Notes: a model not told the origin generated them from the sequence alone. Counted from the stretch's first letter, positions 24,160-31,862 are shown. The stretch: DNA of 35,072 nt from CAYMSA01 sp964392965 (GCA_964392965.1 CAYMSA010000010.1:1-35072), one strand, 5' to 3'. Program-made: numbers and translations.

Positions 24160-24173
24160 AGAAGACGTGAGCC

Positions 24174-24638
24174 TCAGTCACACTCCCTGAGGAAGTCCTC
24201 GATGCACTCGACGCGGACGAGCTGCATGCGGAAGTACTGGCAGTAGGCCTCGATGCGTGGATCCGGTGCCGGCCACCTCCGGCCGTCCTGACCACACACG
24301 GACTCATCCTCGGCCACCCCGCCTGTTGCGGCTGCCCGCGTACGTGCGACCGGCTCGGTAGCATGGGCCCCGCCGAGTGTCTCACGACGTCGATACCGTG
24401 ATGGATCCGTCCGCGGAAGACCCGGAGTGTCCGGCTCCTCCTCCATGGCGTACTGCGCCAGCTCCATCGCAGCGCGCAGGAGGCTCGGCGAAGCGAGACT
24501 GACGCGCAGTGGGGTCCCGCACCGCGGGCACATGAATGTCACGTCGACACGATTCTGGTCGACGAAAGCGAGGGCGATCACATCGTCCAGGCCCACCTCG
24601 ACTTGCCCGTCATTGGGACACGCCAGCGTCAGCTCCAC
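24174..24638 (-). CDS. Hypothetical protein with zinc-ribbon-like N-terminus
   Basis: This 154-residue protein is of unknown family. The first 45 residues contain C7-P-N-D-G and C37-P-R-C40-G, a pattern like a zinc ribbon with one knuckle partly lost (three cysteines instead of four). The middle is low-complexity and rich in Arg, Ala, Pro and Glu. The C-terminus (AYCQYFRMQLVRVECIEDFL) has more cysteines and may form a second structured segment. GTG 24638 is eight bases after AGGAGG; a GTG at 24647 overlaps that site. It converges on the rhomboid gene with a 14-base gap and diverges from azlC. Base composition and frame usage support a real gene. Confidence 0.7.
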   Translation of the reverse strand: MELTLACPNDGQVEVGLDDVIALAFVDQNRVDVTFMCPRCGTPLRVSLASPSLLRAAMELAQYAMEEEPDTPGLPRTDPSRYRRRETLGGAHATEPVARTRAAATGGVAEDESVCGQDGRRWPAPDPRIEAYCQYFRMQLVRVECIEDFLRECD

Positions 24639-24716
24639 CGCACTCACCTCCTGTCCGGTTCATTCCCACTCCGGGCAGACTCCATCCGTCTGCTCCGCTG
24701 TCTCGCAGTGCTCTGC

Positions 24717-24722
24717 TACCAT
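24717..24722 (+). promoter_or_regulatory. Leaderless azlC promoter (extended -10)
   Basis: TACCAT preceded by TGC (extended -10) ends six bases before the azlC ATG at 24729, so transcription should start on the A of the start codon. There is no Shine-Dalgarno sequence. The layout is the same as at tgt. Confidence 0.5.
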
Positions 24723-24728
24723 CACCGT

Positions 24729-25436
24729 ATGTCCGCAGAGTGCCCAGAACAACCCCGCATCCGCGCCCGCCGCAGAAGCCTGCTGCGCGGCGTGCGCCTG
24801 GGGGTACCCATTCTCCTGGGCTATCTGCCGGTCGGTATGGCGTTCGGCATCGTCGCCCGCGAGGTCGGCTTCTCGCCGGCACAGTCCATCCTCTGTTCGG
24901 CTACGGCGATCGCCGGTGCGGGCCAGTTCATCGCGCTCTCACTGCTCAAGTCCGGGGCCACTGTGGCTACCATCCTGATTGCGACAGGCGTCGTGAACCT
25001 CCGCTACCTGCTCTTCGGGGCGACGCTGTCGCCGCATGTCTCCCGTGTGCCACTCATCGGGCAGTCATTCCTCGCCTTCACGCTCACCGACGAGACGTTC
25101 GCCGTGAACTCGCACGATCAGCGCACCGGCAAGGCAGACGGATGCTCGATGGCTGGCGTCGGCATCATCGCCTGGGCGGGCTGGGTCGGCGGTACCGCGC
25201 TCGGCGCACTTGCAGCAGGGTTCATCGGCGACCCGACACAGTGGGGAGTCCAGTTCGCCATGCCCGCGATGTTCACCGCACTACTCGTCGGGCAGGCCGA
25301 GACCCGTCGGCACGCACTCGTCGGATTGCTCGCCGGAGCGCTCGCCATCGGGGGAATGATCGTCTTGCCGGACCGCTGGTACGTCGTCACCGCTCCTGTC
25401 ATCGCTGCCACGATCGCGGCGGTGATCGACCGATGA
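24729..25436 (+). CDS. azlC: AzlC-family branched-chain amino acid exporter, large subunit
   Basis: This 235-residue membrane protein of the AzlC/BrnF (LIV-E) family has conserved LGYLPVGMAFGIVAREVGFSPAQ, SATAIAGAGQFIALSLL, NLRYLLFGATLSPH and the FLAFTLTDETFAV stretch. With AzlD it exports branched-chain amino acids or related compounds such as azaleucine. About seven to eight helices are visible. The ATG at 24729 has no ribosome binding site and a -10 box ends six bases before it, so it is probably leaderless. The stop overlaps azlD (ATGA). Confidence 0.93.
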   Translation: MSAECPEQPRIRARRRSLLRGVRLGVPILLGYLPVGMAFGIVAREVGFSPAQSILCSATAIAGAGQFIALSLLKSGATVATILIATGVVNLRYLLFGATLSPHVSRVPLIGQSFLAFTLTDETFAVNSHDQRTGKADGCSMAGVGIIAWAGWVGGTALGALAAGFIGDPTQWGVQFAMPAMFTALLVGQAETRRHALVGLLAGALAIGGMIVLPDRWYVVTAPVIAATIAAVIDR

Positions 25437-25759
25437 GCCAAACCGTCTTCTGGGCCGTGATCGTCGGCATGGCACTCGTCAACTTCGGCCTGCGTTTCAT
25501 CCCGCTGGCGGTGCTGTCGCGCATCTCACTCCCCCGCTGGCTCACGCGGTGGCTCTCGTACATACCGGTCTCAGTGATGGCCACGCTCGTTGTGGGAGAG
25601 GTGTTCCGGCCTGAAGGAGCGTGGATAGAAGGCGTGCTCGATCCCTATTTCCTGGCGGCGGTTGCGACCGGCCTCGTATACTGGCGGACGCGCAGCTTCG
25701 CAGGCGCCACCGTCGCAGGCGTCGTCGCCTTCCTGGCGCTCGGCACCGTACTAGGATAA
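25433..25759 (+). CDS. azlD: AzlD-family branched-chain amino acid exporter, small subunit
   Basis: This 108-residue four-helix membrane protein of the AzlD/BrnE type begins with VFWAVIVGMALVNFGLRFIPLAVL and has the family WLSYIPVSVMATLVV segment. It is required together with AzlC for export. ATG 25433 overlaps the azlC stop by four bases, giving translational coupling and probably equal production. It is of normal length for the family. Confidence 0.92.
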   Translation: MSQTVFWAVIVGMALVNFGLRFIPLAVLSRISLPRWLTRWLSYIPVSVMATLVVGEVFRPEGAWIEGVLDPYFLAAVATGLVYWRTRSFAGATVAGVVAFLALGTVLG

Positions 25760-25798
25760 ACTCGCCACCGCAACACACCACACTATCCGGAGGTCTTC

Positions 25799-27094
25799 AT
25801 GTCACTCGTGCACCCGTTCCGCGCCCGCATGTACAGCGAAGACGCGGGGGTGGACCTGACCGCCCGGATCGCGCCTCCCTACGATGTCGTCAGCCCGTCT
25901 CTCCGGGCCGAACTACTCGCCCGTGATTCGCACAACGCGGTCGCTCTCGAGCTCCCTGATGGCCCGCTCGACCCGACCCTGCCCGGCAACCGATACGAGA
26001 CGGGGACGGCGACCTGGGGTGCCTGGTACTCCGAGGGCATCCTGGTCGACGACGTCTCCCCGGCGATCTACGTACTCGAGCAGGAGTGGACACACGGTGG
26101 CGTGCCTCGTCGGCGGCGTGCCTTCATCGCAGCCGTGCGACTTCATCCGTTTTCCGAGAAGGTCGTGCTTCCGCACGAACGGACGCTCCCGAAGGCGCTT
26201 GACGACCGCCTGAACCTGACGCGCGCAACCGCCGCCAACCTCAGCCAGGTGTTCAGTCTCTTCACGGATCCCGACTGCGCTACGCACGCGATCTTCGATG
26301 CTGCCATGGCTGGTGAGCCCATCCGTTACGCCACCGGCGTGGACGGCGTCAAGAACACGCTGTGGGCCCTGCGTGACCCGGAGATGATCGATCTGCTGGC
26401 CCGTCTCGTCGGAGACGGACCTGTCTACATCGCCGACGGACACCATCGCTACACGACGGCACTGGCATACCGGAACGAGCGACGCGCGCAAGCGGAGGCT
26501 GCCAGCCTCACGCCGGTCGACCCTGCCTACGACTCGGTCATGATGGCGCTCGTGAACATGGACGACCCCGAGCTGCTGGTCCTGCCTACCCACCGGCTTG
26601 TTCGTGCTCGCGAGGACTTCGACTCAGCGACATTCTGGGCCGCATTGGGAGACCGGTTCGATCTGGCTGATCTGGCCGAGAGCCAGGAGCCGGTCACGAC
26701 CGGTGACGACGGTCCCATCCGCTTCACCGTGAAGACCGCCGACGGCAGGATGAAGGTCGCCTCGCTCCGGCCTGACGTCGACCTCGCGGCAGTCATGGGT
26801 GCTGAACACTCGGCCGCCTGGAGGCATCTTGACGTGACCGTCCTCGAGGAGCTCGTCCTGAAGCCCCTGCTCGGCGTGGACCCTGCACAGCCGGCCACTC
26901 TGGACCGGCTGCAGTTCGTACATGACCACAGCGAAGCACTCAAGCTCAAGGACGCCGATGTCGCGTTCGTCCTCGCCCCGACGAGGATGGCGCAGCTTCG
27001 GGAGGTCGCCCTCGCAGGTGAGACGATGCCGCAGAAGTCGACGTACTTCTATCCCAAGCTGCCGTCGGGACTCGTCTATCGCTCACTCGACTGA
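25799..27094 (+). CDS. DUF1015 family protein
   Basis: This 431-residue soluble protein belongs to DUF1015. It shows the conserved N-terminus VHPFRARMYSEDAG...IAPPYDVVSP, the DGHHRYTTALAYRNERR motif in the middle and the C-terminal VLAPTRMAQLREVALAGETMPQKSTYFYPKLPSGLVYR. The family is widespread in anaerobes. An enzymatic role is suggested by the conserved HH and DGHHR motifs, but none has been established to my knowledge. ATG 25799 is about six bases after GGAGG. It lies 39 bases after azlD and may share its transcript. Confidence 0.92.
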   Translation: MSLVHPFRARMYSEDAGVDLTARIAPPYDVVSPSLRAELLARDSHNAVALELPDGPLDPTLPGNRYETGTATWGAWYSEGILVDDVSPAIYVLEQEWTHGGVPRRRRAFIAAVRLHPFSEKVVLPHERTLPKALDDRLNLTRATAANLSQVFSLFTDPDCATHAIFDAAMAGEPIRYATGVDGVKNTLWALRDPEMIDLLARLVGDGPVYIADGHHRYTTALAYRNERRAQAEAASLTPVDPAYDSVMMALVNMDDPELLVLPTHRLVRAREDFDSATFWAALGDRFDLADLAESQEPVTTGDDGPIRFTVKTADGRMKVASLRPDVDLAAVMGAEHSAAWRHLDVTVLEELVLKPLLGVDPAQPATLDRLQFVHDHSEALKLKDADVAFVLAPTRMAQLREVALAGETMPQKSTYFYPKLPSGLVYRSLD

Positions 27095-27237
27095 GGCCGA
27101 CCGACGGGTGCCTCTGGCAACCCGGGAGTCCACCGCTGTCGTAACCCGACCATGCTTGCAGTCACCGCGCGACCACGGCGTCATCGTGTGCTGCCTCGCG
27201 TCGCACGGGTGCGGCTTCGCGTCGCGTCTGCCCGGAC
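27095..27237. other. Convergent spacer with a short hairpin
   Basis: The 143 bases between DUF1015 and the glycosylase gene contain repeated CGCGTCGC units and a small CGCA-CGGG-TGCG hairpin at 27202-27213. No T-tract and no gene are seen. Confidence 0.35.
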
Positions 27238-28038
27238 TCAGCTCTGGCTCGCGCGAGATCCGCGCCCGCCTACTCCATCGACAGTGCGGTCGATCAGCCT
27301 CGGACACACCGCACCGAGGCGACAATCGTCGCAGAGCGGCGCGGTCGGCCTGCACGTTTCGCGCCCGATGAGCCAGGCCGCAAGGTCCAGGGTGGCCGGT
27401 GAGTCGGGACAGACCACCTTTGCAGCCCCCCTCACGGAATCCGCAGTGTCGGCCGTGATGAGTCCGGAGCGCAGGAAGACCCTTCGGACGTGTACGTCGT
27501 AGGCGACAGTGGTGCATGCGAGGCCGGTCAGCGGAACGCGGAAGTGACGCAGCAGGATGCCGACAGCCATCGCTGCCTTCTTCTCTCCGATGCCGTCGAA
27601 TGCAAGCAGCCGACGGGTGACATCGGCGACGTGCGCGCCGTCCGGCCAGATGCGTGAGGCGTCCCCTCCGTACTCGGCCAGCAGGCGACGTGCCCCCGAG
27701 ACGACCCAACGGGGCATCGTGCCCACGAAGCGATGCAGTGCGGGTGGATTCGCGACCGCCGCTGCGACCGCGTCCTCCTCGGAGGCGAGGCGCATCAGGT
27801 CGAGATGCCCGAGGCGCTCCTTCAGCAGATACGGCGCCGCCCAGGCCCGCTCGGCGGGTATTCCCTGCGTGAAGAGAACGCCGAGTAGAAATGCCTCGGG
27901 ACAGGTCTCGATGAGTCGGTCGGCAGCCGGATTCAGCGAGAATCCAGCCCCCACCTGCGCATCACCGGAAACCACCAGCTCCTCGCCATACGCCTTGAGC
28001 GCGTCGCCGACAAGACTCCTCGTACACCTGCTGATCAC
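27238..28038 (-). CDS. Endonuclease III-like HhH-GPD DNA glycosylase with [4Fe-4S] cluster
   Basis: This 266-residue base-excision repair protein has the helix-hairpin-helix FDGIGEKKAA (147-156) with K153 at the position of the Nth catalytic lysine. D181 in YDVHVRRV aligns with the catalytic aspartate. The C-terminal cluster C229-x6-C236-x2-C239-x5-C245 has the exact endonuclease III spacing. The core is divergent from Nth (GEKKA instead of GRKTA), so the damaged base it removes is uncertain. I place the start at GTG 28038, overlapping the stop of the upstream Cys-rich gene (GTGA). No independent binding site is seen; a GTG about 20 codons later (28 038 region downstream) is the alternative. 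It is the last gene of nrdJ-dcd-(Cys-rich)-glycosylase. Confidence 0.85.
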   Translation of the reverse strand: MISRCTRSLVGDALKAYGEELVVSGDAQVGAGFSLNPAADRLIETCPEAFLLGVLFTQGIPAERAWAAPYLLKERLGHLDLMRLASEEDAVAAAVANPPALHRFVGTMPRWVVSGARRLLAEYGGDASRIWPDGAHVADVTRRLLAFDGIGEKKAAMAVGILLRHFRVPLTGLACTTVAYDVHVRRVFLRSGLITADTADSVRGAAKVVCPDSPATLDLAAWLIGRETCRPTAPLCDDCRLGAVCPRLIDRTVDGVGGRGSRASQS

Positions 28039-28271
28039 AGACGAGGGCCGTTTCGCAGGAAGAACTCGCAGCGCGTGCAGACTTCTTTGGCGGCGGCACT
28101 CCGATCGACGTACGGGTCGAAGATGAGCGCTGGATCCGAGGTCACCTTGTGCGTGGGTCGATCGCAGAGAGCGTAGAGGCATCCTGCGGGGCACTGCTCC
28201 CGCGGATCGATGGCGTGCGGACAGCTCGCCTGCATGTCGATGTCGCATCCCCGCGATGACCAACATGCCAT
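28035..28271 (-). CDS. Small protein with eight cysteines, unknown family
   Basis: This 78-residue protein has cysteines at 3, 9, 17, 27, 31, 36, 65 and 68, including C65-T-R-C68. The dense block C27-PAG-C31-LYAL-C36 lies mid-sequence, and FFLRNGPRL ends the protein. The pattern suggests zinc or Fe-S binding. I do not recognise the family. ATG 28271 shares its A with the dcd stop and has GGAG eight bases upstream; a second in-frame ATG 12 codons later would drop two cysteines. Its stop overlaps the glycosylase start, so it is wedged in a fully coupled operon, which supports it being real. A role with the Fe-S glycosylase is possible but inferred only from position. Confidence 0.7.
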   Translation of the reverse strand: MACWSSRGCDIDMQASCPHAIDPREQCPAGCLYALCDRPTHKVTSDPALIFDPYVDRSAAAKEVCTRCEFFLRNGPRL

Positions 28272-28837
28272 CAGGGACGCTCCGCCCGGTACGAGCGACT
28301 CGGGGTGGGATCGACCTGTCCCTGATAGCGGCTTCCCAGACCCGGCGAGCCGTATGGACGCTCCACGGGAGTCGTCATCCGCATGAAGGAGATCTGTCCG
28401 ATGGGCATGCCTGGCGTCAGGACGATCGGCAGATTGGCGACGTTCGAGAGCTCAAGGGTGAGCGTACCGTGCCAGCCCGGATCCACATAGCCGGCCGTCG
28501 AATGGATGAGCAGCCCAAGGCGGCCGAGCGACGACTTGCCTTCGAGGCGTGCCACTATGTCGTCCGGCAGAGTGACGCACTCGATGGTTGCGCCCAGCAC
28601 GAACTCCCCGGGGTGGAGTACGAACGGACCCTCGGGGGTCGCGGAGACCATGTCCATCAATCCGTGCTGCTCCACGGCGGGGTCGATGTAGGGGTAGCGA
28701 GAGTTCCGGAATACCTGGAAGTGCGGACCAAGATGGAGGTCGATGCTCGACGGTTGGATGTCGACCGCGTCGCACGGGTCGACGACGATGCGGCCTGCTG
28801 CCATCTGCTCCTTGATCGTTCTGTCCGAGAGAACCAT
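28271..28837 (-). CDS. dcd: dCTP deaminase, probably bifunctional with dUTPase activity
   Basis: Dcd deaminates dCTP to dUTP for thymidylate synthesis. The 188-residue trimeric-type protein has IQPSSIDLHLG, the active-site block EGKSSLGRLGLLIHSTAGYVDPG, the conserved glutamate in LTLELSNVANLPIVL, and a C-terminal YGSPGLGSRYQGQVDPTPSRS. The last two closely resemble M. tuberculosis Dcd, which converts dCTP directly to dUMP. Bifunctional activity is therefore likely, but this is inference from similarity. ATG 28837 is used with AGGGTG upstream; ATG 28843 is too close to that site. It starts about ten bases after the nrdJ stop. Confidence 0.92.
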   Translation of the reverse strand: MVLSDRTIKEQMAAGRIVVDPCDAVDIQPSSIDLHLGPHFQVFRNSRYPYIDPAVEQHGLMDMVSATPEGPFVLHPGEFVLGATIECVTLPDDIVARLEGKSSLGRLGLLIHSTAGYVDPGWHGTLTLELSNVANLPIVLTPGMPIGQISFMRMTTPVERPYGSPGLGSRYQGQVDPTPSRSYRAERP

Positions 28838-28847
28838 CGTCATCACC

Positions 28848-31130
28848 CTAGGCGCACTTGCTATAGCCGCAGGCCCGACACACCGCGCAGCCACTCTCGT
28901 GCTCAAGAGCACCGCCGCACTCAGGACATGCACCCGAGAGGTTCACGAGCCGATCCTGGTTCTTCGAGACCAGTTGCGTCGACGTTCCCGTCTCTGACCA
29001 CTCGAGGTAGTGCTCTAATGCGATGCCCACGGCGTCCGCGCAGGAGAGGACCTTGCCACCCTGTGCCCACGCGGGGCTCGGGCAGCGGATGCCGCGAAGA
29101 TGCTTGATGACCGCCTGGGCATCGACACCCGCCCTGAGCGTCACTGAGATGATGCGAGACAGTGCCTCCGACTGGCTGGCGGCGCAGCCCCCCGCTTTGC
29201 CCATCTGCGTGAAGACCTCACAGAGTCCCTGCTCGTCGGCGTTGATCGTGACGTAGAGGTTGCCGCACCCGGTGAGGATCTTCTCAGTGCGACCGACGGT
29301 CACGACCGGACGAGGCCGTGGCTCGATCTCCCCGTGCCGTGCACCCTCCCCGGCAGCATCTTCCGGCTGAGCGTCGGACTTCCCCGTCGACAGCACCTGG
29401 TTGGCCTTGCTGCCGTCGCGGTAGATGGTCACGCCCTTGACGTCGAGCTCGTACGCAAGGTCGTAGACACGACGGACGTCGTCAATGGTCGCATCATTGG
29501 CGAAGTTAACCGTCTTGGAGACCGCATTGTCAGTGGAATGCTGGAACGCAGCCTGCATGCGGACGTGCCATTCAGGCGTGATGTCGTGAGCCGTCACGAA
29601 CAGGCGCCGCACGTCCTCCGGGATCACATCGATATCCTGGACCGAGCCGTGCTCGGCGATGAGCGCCATCAGCTCCGGTGTGTAGAAGCCGCCAGTGCGT
29701 GCAGCCTCCTCGAACAGCGGGTTCACCTCGATCAGGCGATCGTTGTCCATGACCGTACGGACGTACGAGACAGCGAAGAGAGGCTCGATACCCGAGGAGC
29801 AGTTCGCGATGATCGAGAGCGTCCCGGTCGGGGCGATCGTCGTCACCGTGGCGTTGCGCATGCGAGGCCCGTCAGGGCGATCGTAGACCGACCCGACGAA
29901 GTTAGGAAAGACACCTCGCTCCTCGGCAAGCTTCGTCGATGCGCGCCTCGCTTCGGCATGGATGAAGCCCATGACCTTTTCGCCGAGCTCGACCGCCTCG
30001 TCCGAGTCATAGGCGATGCCGAGCTCGATGATGAAGTCCGCCCAGCCCATCACTCCAAGACCGATCTTGCGATTGCCGCGGGCAAGATCGGCGATGCGCG
30101 GAAGTGGGTACTCGTTGACTTCGATCACGTCATCGAGGAAGCGCACTCCGCAATGGACGACATCGGCAAGGTGATCCCAGTCGATCGACGACCGCTCGGC
30201 GCCCGGACGCACGAACCTCGACAAGTTGATCGAGCCCAGGTTGCATGCCTCGTACGGCAGCAACGGCTGCTCGCCGCAAGGGTTCGTCGACTCGATGTCG
30301 CCAAGCAATGGCGTGGGATTGTCGCGATTCATACGATCGATGAAGATGATGCCGGGGTCGCCGGTCGCCCACGCCATCTCCACGATGAGGTCATAGACCT
30401 CTCCTGCGTTCAGCGCGCCAGCAATCTTGCCGTCACGGGGGTTGCGGAGCTCGTACGCTCCGCCCGAAGCGACCGCCTGCATGAACTCCTCGGTGACAGC
30501 GACCGAGATATTGAAGTTCTCGAAGTCGCCTCCGAGCTTGCACTTGATGAACTCGATTATGTCCGGGTGATCGACGCGCAAGACGCCCATATTCGCTCCG
30601 CGCCGAGTCCCGCCCTGCTTGACCGCCTCCGTGGCCTGATTGAATACGCGCATGAACGAGATCGGGCCGCTGCTCACACCTTGAGTCGATCTCACCTGAT
30701 CGCCCGATGGACGCAGTCTCGAGAACGAGAAGCCCGTGCCGCCGCCGGACTTGTGAATGAGTGCCGTGTCGCGGACGGCGTCGAAGATGGACTCCATCGA
30801 GTCGTCAACCGGAAGAACGAAGCACGCGGACAACTGCTGGAGCTCTCGGCCGGCGTTCATCAGCGTCGGTGAGTTCGGGAGGAACTCCAGCGCAGTCATC
30901 ACGTCGTAGAACTCCCGAGCGCGCGCCGCCACCTGTTCACTCGTGGCACCGAATCGCTCCTCGGCGGACGCGATGTTCTCGGCGACACGGATGAACATGT
31001 CCGATGGGCGCTCGGCGGGGCGACCCTCCTGGTCCTTCTTCAGGTATCGGCGCTCGAGCACGGTGATACTGTTGCGCGATAGTATGCTATCGATCGTCCT
31101 CGGATATGTGGTTGCCGCGGTATGTGTCAT
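28848..31130 (-). CDS. nrdJ: Adenosylcobalamin-dependent (class II) ribonucleotide reductase
   Basis: NrdJ reduces ribonucleotides to deoxyribonucleotides using a radical generated from coenzyme B12, independent of oxygen. The 760-residue protein has the first redox cysteine region (PNSPTLMNAG...LSACFVLPVDDS), SGGGTGFSFSRLRP, the radical loop NPCGEQPLLPYEACNLGSINL, and ATVTTIAPTGTLSIIANCSSGIEP. The C-terminal zinc-ribbon-like tail has CPECGG and CRACGYSKC, where the terminal cysteines re-reduce the active site. No intein interrupts it. ATG 31130 is six bases after GGGAGGGG; the frame continuing to 31244 runs through the promoter and is rejected. It leads the dcd-(Cys-rich)-glycosylase operon. 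Confidence 0.97.
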   Translation of the reverse strand: MTHTAATTYPRTIDSILSRNSITVLERRYLKKDQEGRPAERPSDMFIRVAENIASAEERFGATSEQVAARAREFYDVMTALEFLPNSPTLMNAGRELQQLSACFVLPVDDSMESIFDAVRDTALIHKSGGGTGFSFSRLRPSGDQVRSTQGVSSGPISFMRVFNQATEAVKQGGTRRGANMGVLRVDHPDIIEFIKCKLGGDFENFNISVAVTEEFMQAVASGGAYELRNPRDGKIAGALNAGEVYDLIVEMAWATGDPGIIFIDRMNRDNPTPLLGDIESTNPCGEQPLLPYEACNLGSINLSRFVRPGAERSSIDWDHLADVVHCGVRFLDDVIEVNEYPLPRIADLARGNRKIGLGVMGWADFIIELGIAYDSDEAVELGEKVMGFIHAEARRASTKLAEERGVFPNFVGSVYDRPDGPRMRNATVTTIAPTGTLSIIANCSSGIEPLFAVSYVRTVMDNDRLIEVNPLFEEAARTGGFYTPELMALIAEHGSVQDIDVIPEDVRRLFVTAHDITPEWHVRMQAAFQHSTDNAVSKTVNFANDATIDDVRRVYDLAYELDVKGVTIYRDGSKANQVLSTGKSDAQPEDAAGEGARHGEIEPRPRPVVTVGRTEKILTGCGNLYVTINADEQGLCEVFTQMGKAGGCAASQSEALSRIISVTLRAGVDAQAVIKHLRGIRCPSPAWAQGGKVLSCADAVGIALEHYLEWSETGTSTQLVSKNQDRLVNLSGACPECGGALEHESGCAVCRACGYSKCA

Positions 31131-31196
31131 GACAGCCCCTCCCTGGAGCGCAAATCCGATGCGCCGTAATCGTGATGTATCGGGCTCGGAATGCCA

Positions 31197-31237
31197 CCAT
31201 ATGTAGCACCTTGCCAGGATACCCGCGCAAGATATTG
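31197..31237 (-). promoter_or_regulatory. Two NrdR-like boxes upstream of nrdJ
   Basis: On the minus strand CAATATCTTG (31228-31237) and CTACATATGG (31197-31206) match nine and eight of ten positions of the NrdR core CWATATATWG. Their centres are 31 bp apart, three helical turns, the usual tandem arrangement. The first lies between the -35 and -10 and the second near the start of transcription, so NrdR-ATP/dATP repression is expected. nrdR itself is not in the window. Confidence 0.65.
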
Positions 31238-31244
31238 GGGGCAA
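31216..31244 (-). promoter_or_regulatory. nrdJ promoter
   Basis: TTGCCC (31239-31244) and TATCCT (31216-31221) on the minus strand are separated by 17 bases. The leader is about 80 bases. No cobalamin riboswitch features were recognised in it. Confidence 0.6.
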
Positions 31245-31272
31245 CCGCTATTCGGATGACATCGGCCAGCGG

Positions 31273-31371
31273 TTACGCGTATCCAATTCGACTTGGATTT
31301 CCGAGCTTGTAGTAGGCGCGGGCATTGTACCCCTCCGCGGCGGACTCGTCGTGCCAGTCCTGACGCAACAT
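31273..31371 (-). CDS. Possible 32-residue small protein
   Basis: A minus-strand frame from ATG 31371 to the TAA at 31273 reads M-L-R-Q-D-W-H-D-E-S and ends in Y-K-L-G-N-P-S-R-I-G-Y-A. Its amino acid mix (Tyr, Trp, Asn, Asp) is unlike the Arg/Pro/Ser-rich shadow frames around it. It lies between the nifU-like terminator and the nrdJ promoter. There is no ribosome binding site, which argues against it unless it is leaderless. A short inverted repeat (31281-31298) covers its last codons. Confidence 0.25.
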   Translation of the reverse strand: MLRQDWHDESAAEGYNARAYYKLGNPSRIGYA

Positions 31372-31421
31372 CTGGGGAAGAAGCGTAGAGCGGGTCACTG
31401 TATGGAACAGGACCGAACGCA

Positions 31422-31458
31422 GAAGCACAGGGCGCCGCTGAGCGGCGCCCTGTGCTTC
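31422..31458. terminator. Strong 17-bp terminator hairpin
   Basis: GAAGCACAGGGCGCCGC pairs perfectly over 17 bp with its complement across a TGA loop, 30 bases after the Nfu gene stop. There is no T-run on either side, but the stem is the most stable in the intergenic DNA of the window. It probably ends transcription from the rRNA/Nfu side and shields nrdJ. Confidence 0.75.
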
Positions 31459-31468
31459 ACAAGAACCA

Positions 31469-31485
31469 CCCGAGACTGACTCGGG
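31469..31485 (-). terminator. Second hairpin just after the Nfu gene
   Basis: CCCGAG-ACTGA-CTCGGG, 6-bp stem, three bases after the stop codon and in tandem with the stronger hairpin beyond it. It may help termination or protect the mRNA 3' end. Confidence 0.45.
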
Positions 31486-31487
31486 AG

Positions 31488-31706
31488 CTAGACGGACTCT
31501 ACCCTCTCGACCTCGGGAATCTCGTCCTTGAGGATGCGCTCCACGCCCTGCGTCAGTGTGATCTGCGACATCGGGCAGCCGCCACAGGCGCCGACAAGAC
31601 GCACCTTCACAACGCCACCCTCGATAGCGACGAGTTCGACATCGCCACCATCGGCCTGGAGTGCCGGGCGAATCTTCTCCAGCGCGGTACGCACGCGATC
31701 TTCCAC
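31488..31706 (-). CDS. Nfu/NifU C-terminal-domain Fe-S scaffold protein
   Basis: This 72-residue stand-alone NifU C-terminal domain has the cluster-binding C41-G-G-C44 in the motif VGACGGCPMSQITL, preceded by LQADGGDVELV. It is expected to carry or deliver a [4Fe-4S] cluster to target proteins. It is shorter than Nfu proteins that carry an extra A-type domain. GTG 31706 follows AAGGAGA at good spacing. It lies downstream of the 5S rRNA in the same direction. Possible clients nearby, such as the glycosylase and QueH, are inference only. Confidence 0.93.
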   Translation of the reverse strand: MEDRVRTALEKIRPALQADGGDVELVAIEGGVVKVRLVGACGGCPMSQITLTQGVERILKDEIPEVERVESV

Positions 31707-31776
31707 AGATCTCTCCTTCCAGGACGGTCACTTGAAGGACCATCCGGACATCTATCAGTGCTACGTCACGTCGATG

Positions 31777-31782
31777 ATTCTA
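31777..31782 (-). promoter_or_regulatory. Extended -10 promoter candidate for the Nfu gene
   Basis: TAGAAT on the minus strand preceded by TGC. The -35 is weak. The leader is about 64 bases. It lies between 5S rRNA and the Nfu gene, so the latter need not depend on rRNA read-through. Confidence 0.45.
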
Positions 31783-31862
31783 GCAGAAGCAGAAGTGCAT
31801 ATCCTCGGAATACGGGGAGACCTGAATCCAAGCCCGCCCAGATAGGACGAAGCCGTCGGATG

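Noticed and set aside
29334..30872. 512-residue plus-strand frame inside nrdJ
   Set aside because: Mirror frame of a confidently identified gene; no motifs.
28848..31130. Intein in NrdJ
   Set aside because: The reductase motifs follow in normal order and the 760-residue length leaves no room for one.
31131..31272. Cobalamin riboswitch before the B12-dependent reductase
   Set aside because: No B12-box-like sequence or suitable multi-helix layout; the leader is only about 80 bases and is better explained by NrdR boxes.
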